DNA of 34,396 nucleotides, from NCBI RefSeq assembly GCF_018883605.1, contig NZ_JAHLEM010000042.1, positions 1 through 34,396 of the forward strand. Direction: 5' to 3'. A program made the translations under genes and the position numbers. The stretch is from Streptomyces niphimycinicus. GTDB lineage: Bacteria > Actinomycetota > Actinomycetes > Streptomycetales > Streptomycetaceae. A model generated the notes under the pieces. It was not told the DNA's origin. It saw only the letters and a list, made by a program, of their open reading frames with translations, and did not search any database. Shown here piece by piece: positions 21,253-30,007 of the stretch (the first letter of the stretch is position 1; every line of letters starts with the position of its first letter).

Positions 21253-22218
21253 ATGCCCACCATCCTCGTGATCGCCGCCCGCGACGACTGGCCGACGGAC
21301 CGCGTCGTGAACGTACTCACCAACCGAGGTGCGCGGGTATTCCGGATGGACACCGCGGACTTTCCGCAGCAGGCCATCCTCGCTGGGCGCATCGACACCC
21401 GGCGGGGATGGTCGGGCGGACTCGCCACCACTCATCGGGCTGTCGAACTCTCGGACGTCGAAGCCGTCTACTTCCGCGCACCTCATCAGTTCCGGCTCGC
21501 GGACGGAATGTCCGAGGCCGAACGACGGTTCGCCGCGGCACAGGCACGCGCGGGGTTCGGCGGAGTGATCTCGGCGCTCGACGCCCGGTGGGTCAACCAC
21601 CCAGCGGCGATGACTCGCGCCGAGTACAAACCGATCCAACTCGCAACAGCACGTGAGTGCGGCCTCGCCATCCCCCCGACCCTCGTGACGAACGACCCCG
21701 ATGCCGTCAGAGCATTCGCCGAGGACATCCCGGGCCTGATCATCTGCAAACCCGTAGCATCACCGGTATTCATCGAGGGCAATACGCTCAAGACCGTCTA
21801 CACCCGGTGCCTCTCCCCGCACGATCTGGTCGATCTACACGGCATCGACACCACCGCCCATCTCTTCCAAGCCTGGATCGAAAAGGCGCATGAAGTCCGG
21901 CTCACCATCGCGGGCGACCGGCTACTCGCGGCAGAGGTCCACGCCCGGAGCGCCCGAGGACATGAGGACTGGCGCAGCGACTACGGTTCCCTCACCTATC
22001 ACCCGACCGAGGCGCCTGCGGACGTCGCCGATGGGGTGCACTGCCTGATGGGCCGCCTGGGCCTTCGCTTCGCCGCTCTCGATTTCGTCGTCTCACCATC
22101 GGGAGCATGGACGTTCCTGGAGGCGAATCCATGCGGACAGTGGGACTGGATTCAAGGCGCCACGGGTCTGCCCATCGCCGAAGCCATCGCCGATGAACTG
22201 CAAGGAGTACCCACGTGA
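21253..22218 (+). CDS. tgmB: ATP-grasp ribosomal peptide maturase TgmB
   Basis: Ester- or amide-forming ATP-grasp ligase, 321 residues, expected to link Thr hydroxyls of the TgmA core to Asp/Glu side chains. ATG 21253 lies 4 nt after the tgmA stop with GAGG overlapping that stop. The N-terminal domain MPTILVIAARDDWPTDRVV and AVYFRAPHQFRL recognises the leader in this family. Central ATP-grasp elements are LIICKPVASPVFIEGN, HLFQAWIEKAHEVRLTIAGD, and the C-terminal metal-binding block ALDFVVSPSGAWTFLEANPCGQWDW (key residues Asp, Glu, Asn). The downstream tgmC start overlaps the stop (GTGA). The family call is strong; the number and order of ester links are not readable here. Confidence 0.93.
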   Translation: MPTILVIAARDDWPTDRVVNVLTNRGARVFRMDTADFPQQAILAGRIDTRRGWSGGLATTHRAVELSDVEAVYFRAPHQFRLADGMSEAERRFAAAQARAGFGGVISALDARWVNHPAAMTRAEYKPIQLATARECGLAIPPTLVTNDPDAVRAFAEDIPGLIICKPVASPVFIEGNTLKTVYTRCLSPHDLVDLHGIDTTAHLFQAWIEKAHEVRLTIAGDRLLAAEVHARSARGHEDWRSDYGSLTYHPTEAPADVADGVHCLMGRLGLRFAALDFVVSPSGAWTFLEANPCGQWDWIQGATGLPIAEAIADELQGVPT

Positions 22219-23399
22219 GTGTCCCCCGCTTCGACGGCACGCCGCCGCGACTGCGCTCGCTGGTCGAGGACTTGCGGCGGGTGGGAGCGATCCGTTCGGC
22301 CGCCTGGGCCGAGGCGTTCGCCAGTGTGCCGCGCCATATCTTCGTGCCCGAGTGGTACGGACAGGAGGCCGACAACAGGGGCATCACCGTTTGGCGCCGA
22401 CATGACGCGGGCGACCGTGACGCCTGGCAAGCCGCCGTCTACAGCGACCAGACCCTTGTCACGGCGCTCGACCCCGACACCGCCGAACGCGTCGACGAGC
22501 GAGCATGGACCGGCGTTCCGACGTCCTCCAGCACATTGCCCAGCCTCATGGCACAGATGCTGGAGGACCTGGGCGTGGAGGACGGCCACCGAGTGCTGGA
22601 AGTCGGTACCGGCACGGGTTACAACGCCGCCCTGCTGTGCGCCCGGCTGGGCGATCGCCTGGTGCACTCCGTCGATGTCTCCCCCGCGCTCGTCGAAGCC
22701 GCCCGTGGGCGGCTCGCCTCCGCGGAGTACCGGCCGCACCTCACCGCTGGAGACGGGCAACAGGGGTTCCCCGGGCACGCGCCGTTCGACCGGACCATCG
22801 CGACCTGCTCGGTCCCCCGGATTCCGGTCGCCTGGATCGAGCAGACTCGGCCCGGCGGCACGATCCTCGCCGACGTGTCCATGGGTATCGAGGGTGGCCT
22901 GGTCCGCCTGACGGTGGACGAAGAGCGCCGCGCCCTGGGCCACTTCACCACCACAACCGGACGTTTCATGGCCGCCCGCAGTGACGCTCATGCCTACCCG
23001 CGCCCCGGGCGGGCGCCCTACGCGCCCCAAGCCGGGTCCCGTTCCGCCTCCGTCACCGCTACCGACATCCGCGCGCACTATCCGCTCCGGCTGCTGCTCG
23101 CCTTCCATCTTCCCGGCGCCGAGCTGGTCTATCACGTGGACGACGAGACCGGCGCCATGTCCCTCCAGCTCCAGCGGCGCGACGGCACATGGGCACGCGC
23201 CCCGATCGACGATGAGCACACCACCACCGTCACGTACGGCGGGAGCGCCGACCTGTGGCGGCGAGCGGAGGCCGCGTGGCAGTGGTGGAACGACCACGGC
23301 CGCCCCGCTCAAGACCGTTTCGGCTATGCCCGCGAGGCCGACGGACACCACTACGCGTGGCACCTTCCGGACGGACATCGCTGGCCTCTCACCCCTTAA
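22215..23399 (+). CDS. tgmC: PIMT-like methyltransferase TgmC of the graspetide system
   Basis: SAM-dependent O-methyltransferase related to protein L-isoaspartyl methyltransferase, 394 residues. In known imiditides this enzyme methylates one core Asp, which then cyclises to a stable aspartimide. GTG 22215 overlaps the tgmB stop and follows AAGGAG. The N-terminal part resembles PIMT (AFASVPRHIFVPEWYG, then SSSTLPSLMAQMLEDLGVEDGHRVLEVGTGTGYNAALL, with the SAM loop near residues 127-141, SVDVSPALVEAAR, and FDRTIATCSVPRIPVAWIEQTRPGGTILADV). A C-terminal extension of about 160 residues, including LVYHVDDETGAMSLQLQRR and a Trp-rich end, is specific to these maturases. A terminator-like hairpin follows at 23404-23431. 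Confidence 0.92.
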   Translation: MSVPRFDGTPPRLRSLVEDLRRVGAIRSAAWAEAFASVPRHIFVPEWYGQEADNRGITVWRRHDAGDRDAWQAAVYSDQTLVTALDPDTAERVDERAWTGVPTSSSTLPSLMAQMLEDLGVEDGHRVLEVGTGTGYNAALLCARLGDRLVHSVDVSPALVEAARGRLASAEYRPHLTAGDGQQGFPGHAPFDRTIATCSVPRIPVAWIEQTRPGGTILADVSMGIEGGLVRLTVDEERRALGHFTTTTGRFMAARSDAHAYPRPGRAPYAPQAGSRSASVTATDIRAHYPLRLLLAFHLPGAELVYHVDDETGAMSLQLQRRDGTWARAPIDDEHTTTVTYGGSADLWRRAEAAWQWWNDHGRPAQDRFGYAREADGHHYAWHLPDGHRWPLTP

Positions 23400-23403
23400 A
23401 ATT

Positions 23404-23431
23404 GCGTGCCCCGCACATTTGCGGGGCGCGC
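23404..23431 (+). terminator. Terminator of the tgm operon
   Basis: An 11-bp stem (23404-23414 with 23421-23431, one T-G pair) around loop ACATTT, followed by ATTTTG. It lies 5 nt after the tgmC stop and overlaps the tetR promoter region. Confidence 0.7.
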
Positions 23432-23446
23432 ACATTTTGTTACGCT
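23419..23446 (+). promoter_or_regulatory. Possible promoter of the tetR-monooxygenase pair
   Basis: TTGCGG (23419-23424) and TACGCT (23441-23446) with a 16-nt spacer. Initiation would fall close to the ATG at 23453, implying a leaderless message, consistent with the absence of a ribosome site. GCACATTT occurs twice (23413-23420, 23430-23437) and may be the TetR half-site. Confidence 0.4.
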
Positions 23447-23452
23447 CGCCCC

Positions 23453-24061
23453 ATGGGACTGCGAGAGCGTAAGAAGGCCCAGACGCACGCGGCGCTGAGC
23501 TGGGCCGCGATCCGGCTGACCGTGGAGCGCGGGTTCGACAAGGTGAAGGTGGAGGACATCGCCGAGGCGGCCGGTGTCTCACCGCGTACGTTCAACAACT
23601 ACTTCTCGAGCAAGGCCGAGGCGATCGCGTTCCGCCACCTCGACCGCTGTCTGCGCGTCGCGGAGGCGTTGCGCGAGCGGTCGGACGAGCCGCTGTGGGA
23701 CGCGATCACCGACTCCGTACTGCGGCATTTCGCGTCGGACGTGGAGTCGATGGCCCATCCCCCGGCCGCCGACGTGGCGCAGTGGACAGCGGGTGTGCGG
23801 GTGATGGTCGCGGAACCGGCCCTGCGGGGCGAGATGTTGCGGGCCGGGGCCGTCGCCGAGGCCGAGATCGCGGCGGCCGTCGCGGAACGTACCGGCGGCG
23901 ACCTGGAGCAGGACCTGTACCCGCACCTCGTCGCTTCGGCGGTCATGGGCGCGGTCAACACCGCCATCGCCCACCATCTCCGCACCGACGCGGCCGTGCC
24001 GGTGCGCCGCCTGCTCACGGATGCTCTCGCCCTGATCGCGGCGGGGCTGTCCACCCCGTAA
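23453..24061 (+). CDS. TetR-family transcriptional regulator
   Basis: Repressor of 202 residues. The N-terminal HTH is LRERKKAQTHAALSWAAIRLTVERGFDKVKVEDIAEAAGVSPRTFNNYFSSKAEAI, with the RTFNNYF turn common in this group. The C-terminal domain is helical and ends LRTDAAVPVRRLLTDALALIAAGL, the MftR-like C-domain pattern. The ATG at 23453 has no ribosome site and probably starts a leaderless message. It is followed after 33 nt by an FAD monooxygenase, the usual arrangement in which the regulator controls itself and the enzyme, relieved by an aromatic or antibiotic substrate. Confidence 0.92.
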   Translation: MGLRERKKAQTHAALSWAAIRLTVERGFDKVKVEDIAEAAGVSPRTFNNYFSSKAEAIAFRHLDRCLRVAEALRERSDEPLWDAITDSVLRHFASDVESMAHPPAADVAQWTAGVRVMVAEPALRGEMLRAGAVAEAEIAAAVAERTGGDLEQDLYPHLVASAVMGAVNTAIAHHLRTDAAVPVRRLLTDALALIAAGLSTP

Positions 24062-24094
24062 CTCCCCCACATCCCCTGCCCCGAAAGGGAATCC

Positions 24095-25582
24095 ATGATC
24101 GAGGTCGTCATCGCAGGCGCGGGGCCCAACGGCCTGATGCTCGCCTGCGAACTCGCCCTGGCCGGTGTGCGCCCGGTCGTCCTGGAACGCCTCACCGAAC
24201 CCACTGACACGCAGCGCGCGAACGGCCTCGTGGGCCAGGTCAACCGCATGCTCGACCGACGCGGGCTGTACGAGCGGCTGGCCCCGCCCGGCACCAGCAC
24301 CGGCACCCGCACCGGCACCACGCCCATACCGGCGCCCCGTTTCACGTTCGGCGCGTTCCCGCTCGACCTGAGCGATCTGCCGGACAACCCGCTCTACACA
24401 CTCCTCGTGCCGCAGCTCCGCATCGAGCGGATGCTCACCGAGCGCGCGGCGGAGCTGGGCGTCGACATCCGGCGCGACCACGAGGTCATCGGGCTGACAC
24501 AGGGCGAGAAGTCCGTGACGGTCGAGCTGCGCGAGCGGGCGCCGATCGAGGCGGAGTTCCTGGTCGGCGCGGACGGCGGGCGCAGCACGGCCCGTAAGCT
24601 CACCGGCATCGACTTCCCCGGCGTGACGAGCGACGACTCGGTGTCGCGCACCGGACATGTGAGCGTGCCCGCACACCTGATCGGCCCGGACGGCAGCCTC
24701 ACCGTGCCCGGTTTCGGCGCCGTCCCGCCGTTCCAGCATCTGCGGACCGAGCACGGGCTGATCGCCTGGGCGCCGTCCCCGGACGGTGACCCGAAGCTGT
24801 TCACCGTGGAGTGGGGGCAGCCCCCGGAGGGCGAGGCGTCGCTGGACGAGCTGCGGGCCAGCGCCCGCCGGGTGCTCGGCGCGGACGTACCGCTCGGCGC
24901 GCCGACCGGGCCCGGACCACATCTCATGCGGCGGCTGTTCGGCGGCAACACCCGGATCGCCGAGCGCTACCGCGCGGGCCGTGTCCTGCTGCTCGGCGAC
25001 GCCGCGCATGTGCACTCGGCGATCGGCGGCCCGGGGCTCAACCTGGGCCTCCAGGACGCGGTGAACCTCGGCTGGAAGCTGGCGGCGGAGGTGCGCGGCC
25101 ACGCGGCGGAGGGACTGCTGGACACATACGAGTCGGAACGGCACCCGGCGGCGCGCCGGGTCGCGATGCACACGCAGGCGCAGTCGTTGCTGACCCGGCC
25201 GGGGGCCGATGTGACGGCGCTGCGCGAGCTGTTCGGCGAACTGCTCGACCAGCCCACGGCCCGGCAGCACATCGCGGGGCTGCTCGCCGGCGCGGACATC
25301 ACGTACGACATGGGCCCGGCGACCGGACCGCTCGTCGGCCACTGGGCCCCGGACCTGCCCGGCCTGCCGGGCCTGCGCGACCTGACCCGCACCGCCCGCC
25401 CCCTCCTCCTGGACCCCACCGGCACCCTCGACCCGGGCCCCTGGTCATCCCACATCGACACCGTGCCCGCCCCCGGCCTCGACACCGCCCTGCTCCTCCG
25501 GCCCGACTGCTACATCGCCTGGCAGGGCACGACGAACGACGGCCTGCACGAGGCGCTGGCCACCTGGTTCAGGCCCGCCTGA
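24095..25582 (+). CDS. FAD-dependent aromatic monooxygenase
   Basis: Class A flavoprotein hydroxylase (PheA/RdmE/OxyS-like), 495 residues, using NAD(P)H and oxygen to hydroxylate an aromatic or polyketide substrate. The FAD GxGxxG motif is GAGPNG (8-13), the DG motif is VGADGGRSTAR, and the GD motif is GRVLLLGDAAHVHSAIGGPGLNLGLQDAVNLGWKLA. The C-terminal thioredoxin-like domain is present from about residue 400, so the protein is full length. AAAGGGA precedes the ATG. The low-complexity GTSTGTRTGTTP (residues 66-77) is a small insertion in the substrate domain. Regulator and enzyme form a resistance or detoxification unit; rifampicin-type monooxygenases are relatives, but substrate is not assignable. 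Confidence 0.92.
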   Translation: MIEVVIAGAGPNGLMLACELALAGVRPVVLERLTEPTDTQRANGLVGQVNRMLDRRGLYERLAPPGTSTGTRTGTTPIPAPRFTFGAFPLDLSDLPDNPLYTLLVPQLRIERMLTERAAELGVDIRRDHEVIGLTQGEKSVTVELRERAPIEAEFLVGADGGRSTARKLTGIDFPGVTSDDSVSRTGHVSVPAHLIGPDGSLTVPGFGAVPPFQHLRTEHGLIAWAPSPDGDPKLFTVEWGQPPEGEASLDELRASARRVLGADVPLGAPTGPGPHLMRRLFGGNTRIAERYRAGRVLLLGDAAHVHSAIGGPGLNLGLQDAVNLGWKLAAEVRGHAAEGLLDTYESERHPAARRVAMHTQAQSLLTRPGADVTALRELFGELLDQPTARQHIAGLLAGADITYDMGPATGPLVGHWAPDLPGLPGLRDLTRTARPLLLDPTGTLDPGPWSSHIDTVPAPGLDTALLLRPDCYIAWQGTTNDGLHEALATWFRPA

Positions 25583-25617
25583 GACGGCCTCGGGGATGTG
25601 GACCGTCGCGCCCCGGG

Positions 25618-26487
25618 TTACAGCAGGCGTGCGAGAGGCAGCGCCGCGATGTCGGGAGCGGGCCGGGAGACATACAGGTCGGTGTGGTAGTAGCCGTCCG
25701 CTTCCTTGTCCGCCGTGTGCAGTCCGTTCACCGCCAGGGTGTCGAACGCCGCGTACCGTTCGGCGCTGTCGGCGAAGCGGCGCTGCCGGAAGGTACGGGT
25801 GGGCAGTTTCTCCGTCACCAGGCCCGAGCGGGCGAGCAGATCGGCGATCGGCTGGTAGGGCACGGTGCGCAGCACGAACGCCGCGACCCACGGCGGGGTC
25901 GGCATGGAGTCGAGAAGCCTGGCGAAGGTCCGGGTGAAGACGTAGCCGACACCGCCGGTGACGGTGATGAGGTCCGTGCCCGCCAGTGCGCGGCGCAGGG
26001 CGGGGCTGGGTTCGGTGACTTCGAGGTTCTCCGCGAAGGCGTGGTCGAGCAGGCCGATGGCGCGGGCGTATCCGACGGCCCGGGCCGCCGAGTCGATGCC
26101 TGTCGCCGTCGCGGCTTCCGGGAGGCGGCGCGCCGCGAAGAAGGTCCGGTCCTCGGCCGCGAGGTGCCGGGTCGGCAGGGCGGAGAGGTGGTGGGAGGTG
26201 TACCGGGTGGACAGGTCCGCCAGCGTGACGCGGTAGTTGAGAAGAGCTGTGTTGATCCCGTAGGAGCAGCACAGATCCACCACGTTCAGCGGCGTCCGAT
26301 CGGGGTGCAGGCAGCGCAGGGCATGGACCAGTGCCCGGAAGACGGACTGGCCATGGTGGGGTATCTGGTAGTCGAGGGGCCGCAGGGTCGCGAAGTACGG
26401 GCGCGGGTCGGGACAGTCGTAGATGTCGTTGAAGTTTGCTTTGCCCCAGTCGTCATTCGCGGTGGTGTTGCTCGCTCCTGCCGCCAT
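25618..26487 (-). CDS. Class I SAM-dependent methyltransferase-like protein
   Basis: Protein of 289 residues with ATG 26487 preceded by AGGAGG about 8 nt upstream. The opening GKANFNDIYDCPDPRPYFATLRPLDYQIPHHG leads to a SAM-binding motif I variant, LNVVDLCCSYGINTALLNYRVTLADL, in place of the usual GxGxG. Later, TDLITVTGGVGYVFTRTFARLLD corresponds to the post-II region and PPWVAAFVLRTVPYQPIADLLARSGL to the C-terminal strands. The DLCCSYG form is shared by a small actinobacterial group whose substrate is unknown to me. It is convergent with the monooxygenase (36-nt gap) and separated by 441 nt from the next methyltransferase. Confidence 0.8.
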   Translation of the reverse strand: MAAGASNTTANDDWGKANFNDIYDCPDPRPYFATLRPLDYQIPHHGQSVFRALVHALRCLHPDRTPLNVVDLCCSYGINTALLNYRVTLADLSTRYTSHHLSALPTRHLAAEDRTFFAARRLPEAATATGIDSAARAVGYARAIGLLDHAFAENLEVTEPSPALRRALAGTDLITVTGGVGYVFTRTFARLLDSMPTPPWVAAFVLRTVPYQPIADLLARSGLVTEKLPTRTFRQRRFADSAERYAAFDTLAVNGLHTADKEADGYYHTDLYVSRPAPDIAALPLARLL

Positions 26488-26928
26488 TGAGCGGCCTCCT
26501 GACCTGCGTGGCCGGGGGCACTCGATGGCCGTGGGGGTACGGCCAGCACCTGTGCGCTCGGCGGGCCGCGCCACGGCCCCACTCTGCCCGCTCCGGCACC
26601 CGGCGGCAGCCTGAAGGGGCCGACCGGGTGATAACGGCAGGTAACCGGGTGCTTGGTGCGGCCCGGGCGGGGCGGGAGTGTGTGGCGTCCCGGGTCAGCT
26701 CCCGGGGGCCCGCGAGCGCGACGGCAGGGCACGCGGACGGACAGTGCCATGGAGGCGGCCTCCGCCTGTTCACCGGCTATCGGATCGCGCCGTGTCCGCC
26801 GCGCGCCGACGTGCGTCGGCGGGCGTCGGGGGGCGTCGGGGGGCCACCGGCGGGCGTCGGGGGGGCACCGACGTACGTCGGCGCGCACCCCGCGCACCCG
26901 GGTGCGGACGCCGCCAGGGCGCGACCGG
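26488..26928. other. 441-nt gap with no supported gene
   Basis: Frames here lack ribosome sites and coding-type composition. The left part is the leader of the methyltransferase gene. The right part holds two palindromes and a GGGCGTCGGGG repeat block (26805-26881), described separately. Confidence 0.5.
26805..26881. repeat. GCGTCGGGG repeat block bounded by two GACGT palindromes
   Basis: The left boundary is GCCGACG-TG-CGTCGGC (26805-26820). The right boundary is CCGACGTACGTCGG (26868-26881), a perfect 14-bp palindrome. Between them GCGTCGGG recurs about four times. It lies downstream (3' side) of the minus-strand methyltransferase ending at 26929 and could act as a terminator or a protein-binding site. 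Confidence 0.6.
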
Positions 26929-27717
26929 CTACGCCTCCGCCACCACCACGTACAGCGTCGCCGAGGCGAAGAACGGGCGGTGGGCGAGGTGGTGCAGCCA
27001 GACGGCCGCCTGGTACTCGCTGAGGTAACCGGCCTCGACGGCGCGGCGGGTGGTGCGCTCGAATCCGAAGACCCGGTCCGCCGCGCGGACATCGCGGAAG
27101 ACCTGGGTGGCCGGAATGACCTCCGGCACCGGGAACCCGGCGTCGGTGGCGAGGCGGGCGAGCTGGCGGCCGATGGCGGCGTTGCGGATCACCTGCTCGG
27201 TGACATAGCGGGTGTAGGCGCGGGAGAGCGACGGGTGGGGGTGGTCGACGGCGAGGGTGTCCCAGTCAGGCTCGCCCATCACCAGCCGCCCGCCCGGCCG
27301 CAGCACCCGGTGGAACTCGGCGAGGGCGCGGGCCGGGTCGTCCACCCACTGAAGCACCCGGTCGGTGCGGGCGCGGTCCACCGAGGCGTCGTCCAGAGGG
27401 AGTGCGTGGATATTGCCCCACCGTAGCTCGACGCCCGGATGCGCGGCGGTGCGCGCCGCCGCCGCCGCGTCCAGCATCTCCTGGTCGCGGTCGACCCCGA
27501 TGACCGTACCGCCGAGGGTCACCGCCTCCGCGAGGGCGGGGAGATCGGCGCCGGGGCCGCAGCCCGCGTCGAGGACGGTCAGCCCTGCCCTCAGGTCGAG
27601 CGCGTCCAGCATCCGCCCTTTGTAGTCGCGTCCGGCGTCGCTCGCGGCGAGCCGGCTGAGGTAGTCGGCGGACGCGGGCCTGGTGGTCTCGAAGACGGAC
27701 GCATCGGCAGAGGTCAT
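26929..27717 (-). CDS. Class I SAM-dependent methyltransferase
   Basis: Methyltransferase of the UbiE/Methyltransf_11 type, 262 residues. Motif I is GLTVLDAGCGPGADLPALAEAV (about 46-67), the acidic residue of motif II is GTVIGVDRDQEML, then ALPLDDASVDRARTDRVLQWV and the post-motif LRPGGRLVMGEPDWD. All are canonical. The C-terminal FFASATLYVVVAEA matches relatives annotated as ubiquinone/menaquinone-type or antibiotic methyltransferases, but the substrate is unknown. The start at 27717 is assumed from domain alignment; no good ribosome site is visible. Longer frames run into the divergent glycosyltransferase promoter region. It is a single gene. Confidence 0.9.
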   Translation of the reverse strand: MTSADASVFETTRPASADYLSRLAASDAGRDYKGRMLDALDLRAGLTVLDAGCGPGADLPALAEAVTLGGTVIGVDRDQEMLDAAAAARTAAHPGVELRWGNIHALPLDDASVDRARTDRVLQWVDDPARALAEFHRVLRPGGRLVMGEPDWDTLAVDHPHPSLSRAYTRYVTEQVIRNAAIGRQLARLATDAGFPVPEVIPATQVFRDVRAADRVFGFERTTRRAVEAGYLSEYQAAVWLHHLAHRPFFASATLYVVVAEA

Positions 27718-27874
27718 GGCGTCAGTCAAGCAGAGCCGCCGCGCGGAGGTGGCCGCTTCCACGTTGCGCACTACGTGATCCGGCCGCGCGGCGGGTGGCG
27801 ACCCGGGAATTCTTATCCATTCGCGCTGCGTCGCCGGACCCACTCCGCGCCCCGCAACTACCGTGCGACCAACC

Positions 27875-30007
27875 ATGTTTGAGGGCAACCGGTCGAAAAG
27901 ACGCCAGGAATCCAGCGACTTGTCCCGAGGGGGCCGGCACAAGCGGTCCCGTGACCCGCGCGCGCACTGGCTGCTTCTGCTCCTCGTCCTTCCCCTCATG
28001 TTCGGCCTGCTGATGTTCCAGGGCTGGACCGCCCATGAGGTCGACGCGGCGAAGGCGCGGCGGCCGTGCACCAGTCCGGTGCCCCGGGCGCTGGCCGACG
28101 GTGGGCCGGTGGTGCAGATCAACGGCGGTCAGGTGCGGACCGTGGGCATGCCCGCCGGAACGGTCGCGCTCACCTACGACGGCGGGCCCGACCCCGTCCG
28201 GACCCCGCGTCTGCTGGACCTGCTGCGCAGATACGACGCGCGGGCCACGTTCTTCGTCTCCGGCGCCAAGGCGGCGCAGTACCCGGATCTCGTACGCCGG
28301 ATCCGCGCCGAGGGCCATGAGATCGGGTCGAACACCTACACCGGCGCCGACATGGGCACCGCCTCTCCCACCCGCTCCCGGATGGAGCTGTCCCTCACCG
28401 AGTCGGCGCTGGCGGGCTCGGTCGGGGTCCAGCCGAGGCTGCTGCGGCTGCCGCTGACCACCGACGTGGACACGCTGTGCGGGGACGAGTGGCAGGCGGC
28501 GCTGCGGGTCGCCGAGGAGGGGTACGCGCTGGTGGCCGCCGACCGGTCGGCCAGGAAGCCCGCGCAGGGCGTGGTCCGGCAGTTCAGCCAAACGGACACC
28601 GCGTATCAGGAGACCGAGAAGCTGCTGAAGGACCCGCGGGCGAAGAAGTTCACCACGGTGACCGGCGGGCTCGGCGTGCCCCCGGTCGACGTACCGGCCT
28701 CCGGTCTCGAACGCTGGGAGGGCAGGGTGCTGATCTGGGTCGCGGCCATCGGCCGTGGCTTTGTGTCCACCATGACCTGGGTGCTGGGGATCGTGGGGGC
28801 GCTGGGGGTGCTGCGGCTGCTGATGCTCGTGTTGTTCGCCCGTACCCATGTCCGGCGGCTCACCCGCTTCCGGCCCGGCGCGCCCTGGCTGCGCGAGGTG
28901 AACGAGCCGGTGACGGTGCTCATCCCCGCGTACAACGAGGAGGCGGGCATCGAGGCCACCATCCGGTCGCTGCTCGCCTCCACCCATCAGCGCCTCCAGC
29001 TCGTCGTCATCGACGACGGGTCGACGGACCGTACGGCCGATATCGCCGCGAGCGTCGACGACCCCCGGGTGCTGGTGGTCCGCCGGCCCAACGCGGGCAA
29101 GGCCGCCGCCCTCAACACCGGGCTGGCCCACGCGCACCACGACATCGTGGTGATGGTCGACGCCGACACCGTCTTCGAACCGGACGCCATCCACCAGCTC
29201 ATCCAGCCGCTCGCCCACCCGGCCATCGGCGCGGTGAGCGGCAACACCAAGGTCGGCAACCGGCGCAGCCTGCTGGGCCGGTGGCAGCACCTGGAGTACG
29301 TCTTCGGGTTCAACCTCGACCGGCGGATGTTCGAGGTGCTGGAGTGCATGCCGACCGTGCCCGGCGCGATCGGGGCCTTCCGGCGGGACGCGCTGATGGG
29401 CGTCGGCGGCGTCAGCGAGGACACCCTCGCCGAGGACACCGACCTGACCATGGCGCTGTGGCGGGCGGGCTGGCGGGTGGTGTACGAGGAGACCGCCGTC
29501 GCCTGGACCGAAGTGCCCACCTCCCTGCGCCAGTTGTGGCGCCAGCGGTACCGCTGGGGATACGGCACCCTCCAGGCCATGTGGAAGCACCGCCGCGCGG
29601 TGGTCTCCCTGGGCTCGGTGGGGCGGTTCGGCCGCCGGGGGCTCAGCTATCTCACGCTCTTCCAGGTGCTGCTGCCGCTGCTGGCGCCCGTGATCGACCT
29701 CTTCGCCCTGTACGGGGCGCTCTTCCTCGACCCGGGGCAGGCGGCCGGGGTGTGGTGCGGCTATCTCGCGATCCAGATGGTCTGCGCCGGATACGCGCTG
29801 CGGCTGGACGGCGAGCGGATGCGGGCGCTGTGGTCACTGCCGTTCCAGCTCTTCGTCTACCGGCAGTTGATGTATCTGGTGGTCATCCAGTCCGTGGTCG
29901 CCCTGCTGCTCGGGACGCGGTTGCGGTGGCACCGCATCCAGCGCTCGGGGACGGCCGCCGAGGCGCTGGGCGAGGCGCCGGGGCACCGGAGCCTGACGTC
30001 GAAGTGA
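27875..30007 (+). CDS. Membrane GT2 glycosyltransferase fused to an inactive polysaccharide-deacetylase-like domain
   Basis: Protein of 710 residues. After a basic N-tail, one membrane helix (HWLLLLLVLPLMFGLLMF) leads to an external NodB-like domain, then two to three helices and a cytoplasmic GT2 domain with LIPAYNEEAGIEATIRSLL, VVIDDGSTDRTADI, VDADTVFEPD, AEDTDLTMAL and QRYRW (557-561). C-terminal helices follow, as in NodC/hyaluronan-synthase-type enzymes. The GT2 motifs are intact. The deacetylase domain is not: TFDDG reads TYDGG (100-104) and the H-x3-H metal site reads N153-T-Y-T-G157, so all three metal ligands are lost, and the later catalytic motifs are missing as well. It probably synthesises an exported beta-linked polysaccharide without deacetylating it. 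ATG 27875 has no strong ribosome site. Confidence 0.9.
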   Translation: MFEGNRSKRRQESSDLSRGGRHKRSRDPRAHWLLLLLVLPLMFGLLMFQGWTAHEVDAAKARRPCTSPVPRALADGGPVVQINGGQVRTVGMPAGTVALTYDGGPDPVRTPRLLDLLRRYDARATFFVSGAKAAQYPDLVRRIRAEGHEIGSNTYTGADMGTASPTRSRMELSLTESALAGSVGVQPRLLRLPLTTDVDTLCGDEWQAALRVAEEGYALVAADRSARKPAQGVVRQFSQTDTAYQETEKLLKDPRAKKFTTVTGGLGVPPVDVPASGLERWEGRVLIWVAAIGRGFVSTMTWVLGIVGALGVLRLLMLVLFARTHVRRLTRFRPGAPWLREVNEPVTVLIPAYNEEAGIEATIRSLLASTHQRLQLVVIDDGSTDRTADIAASVDDPRVLVVRRPNAGKAAALNTGLAHAHHDIVVMVDADTVFEPDAIHQLIQPLAHPAIGAVSGNTKVGNRRSLLGRWQHLEYVFGFNLDRRMFEVLECMPTVPGAIGAFRRDALMGVGGVSEDTLAEDTDLTMALWRAGWRVVYEETAVAWTEVPTSLRQLWRQRYRWGYGTLQAMWKHRRAVVSLGSVGRFGRRGLSYLTLFQVLLPLLAPVIDLFALYGALFLDPGQAAGVWCGYLAIQMVCAGYALRLDGERMRALWSLPFQLFVYRQLMYLVVIQSVVALLLGTRLRWHRIQRSGTAAEALGEAPGHRSLTSK

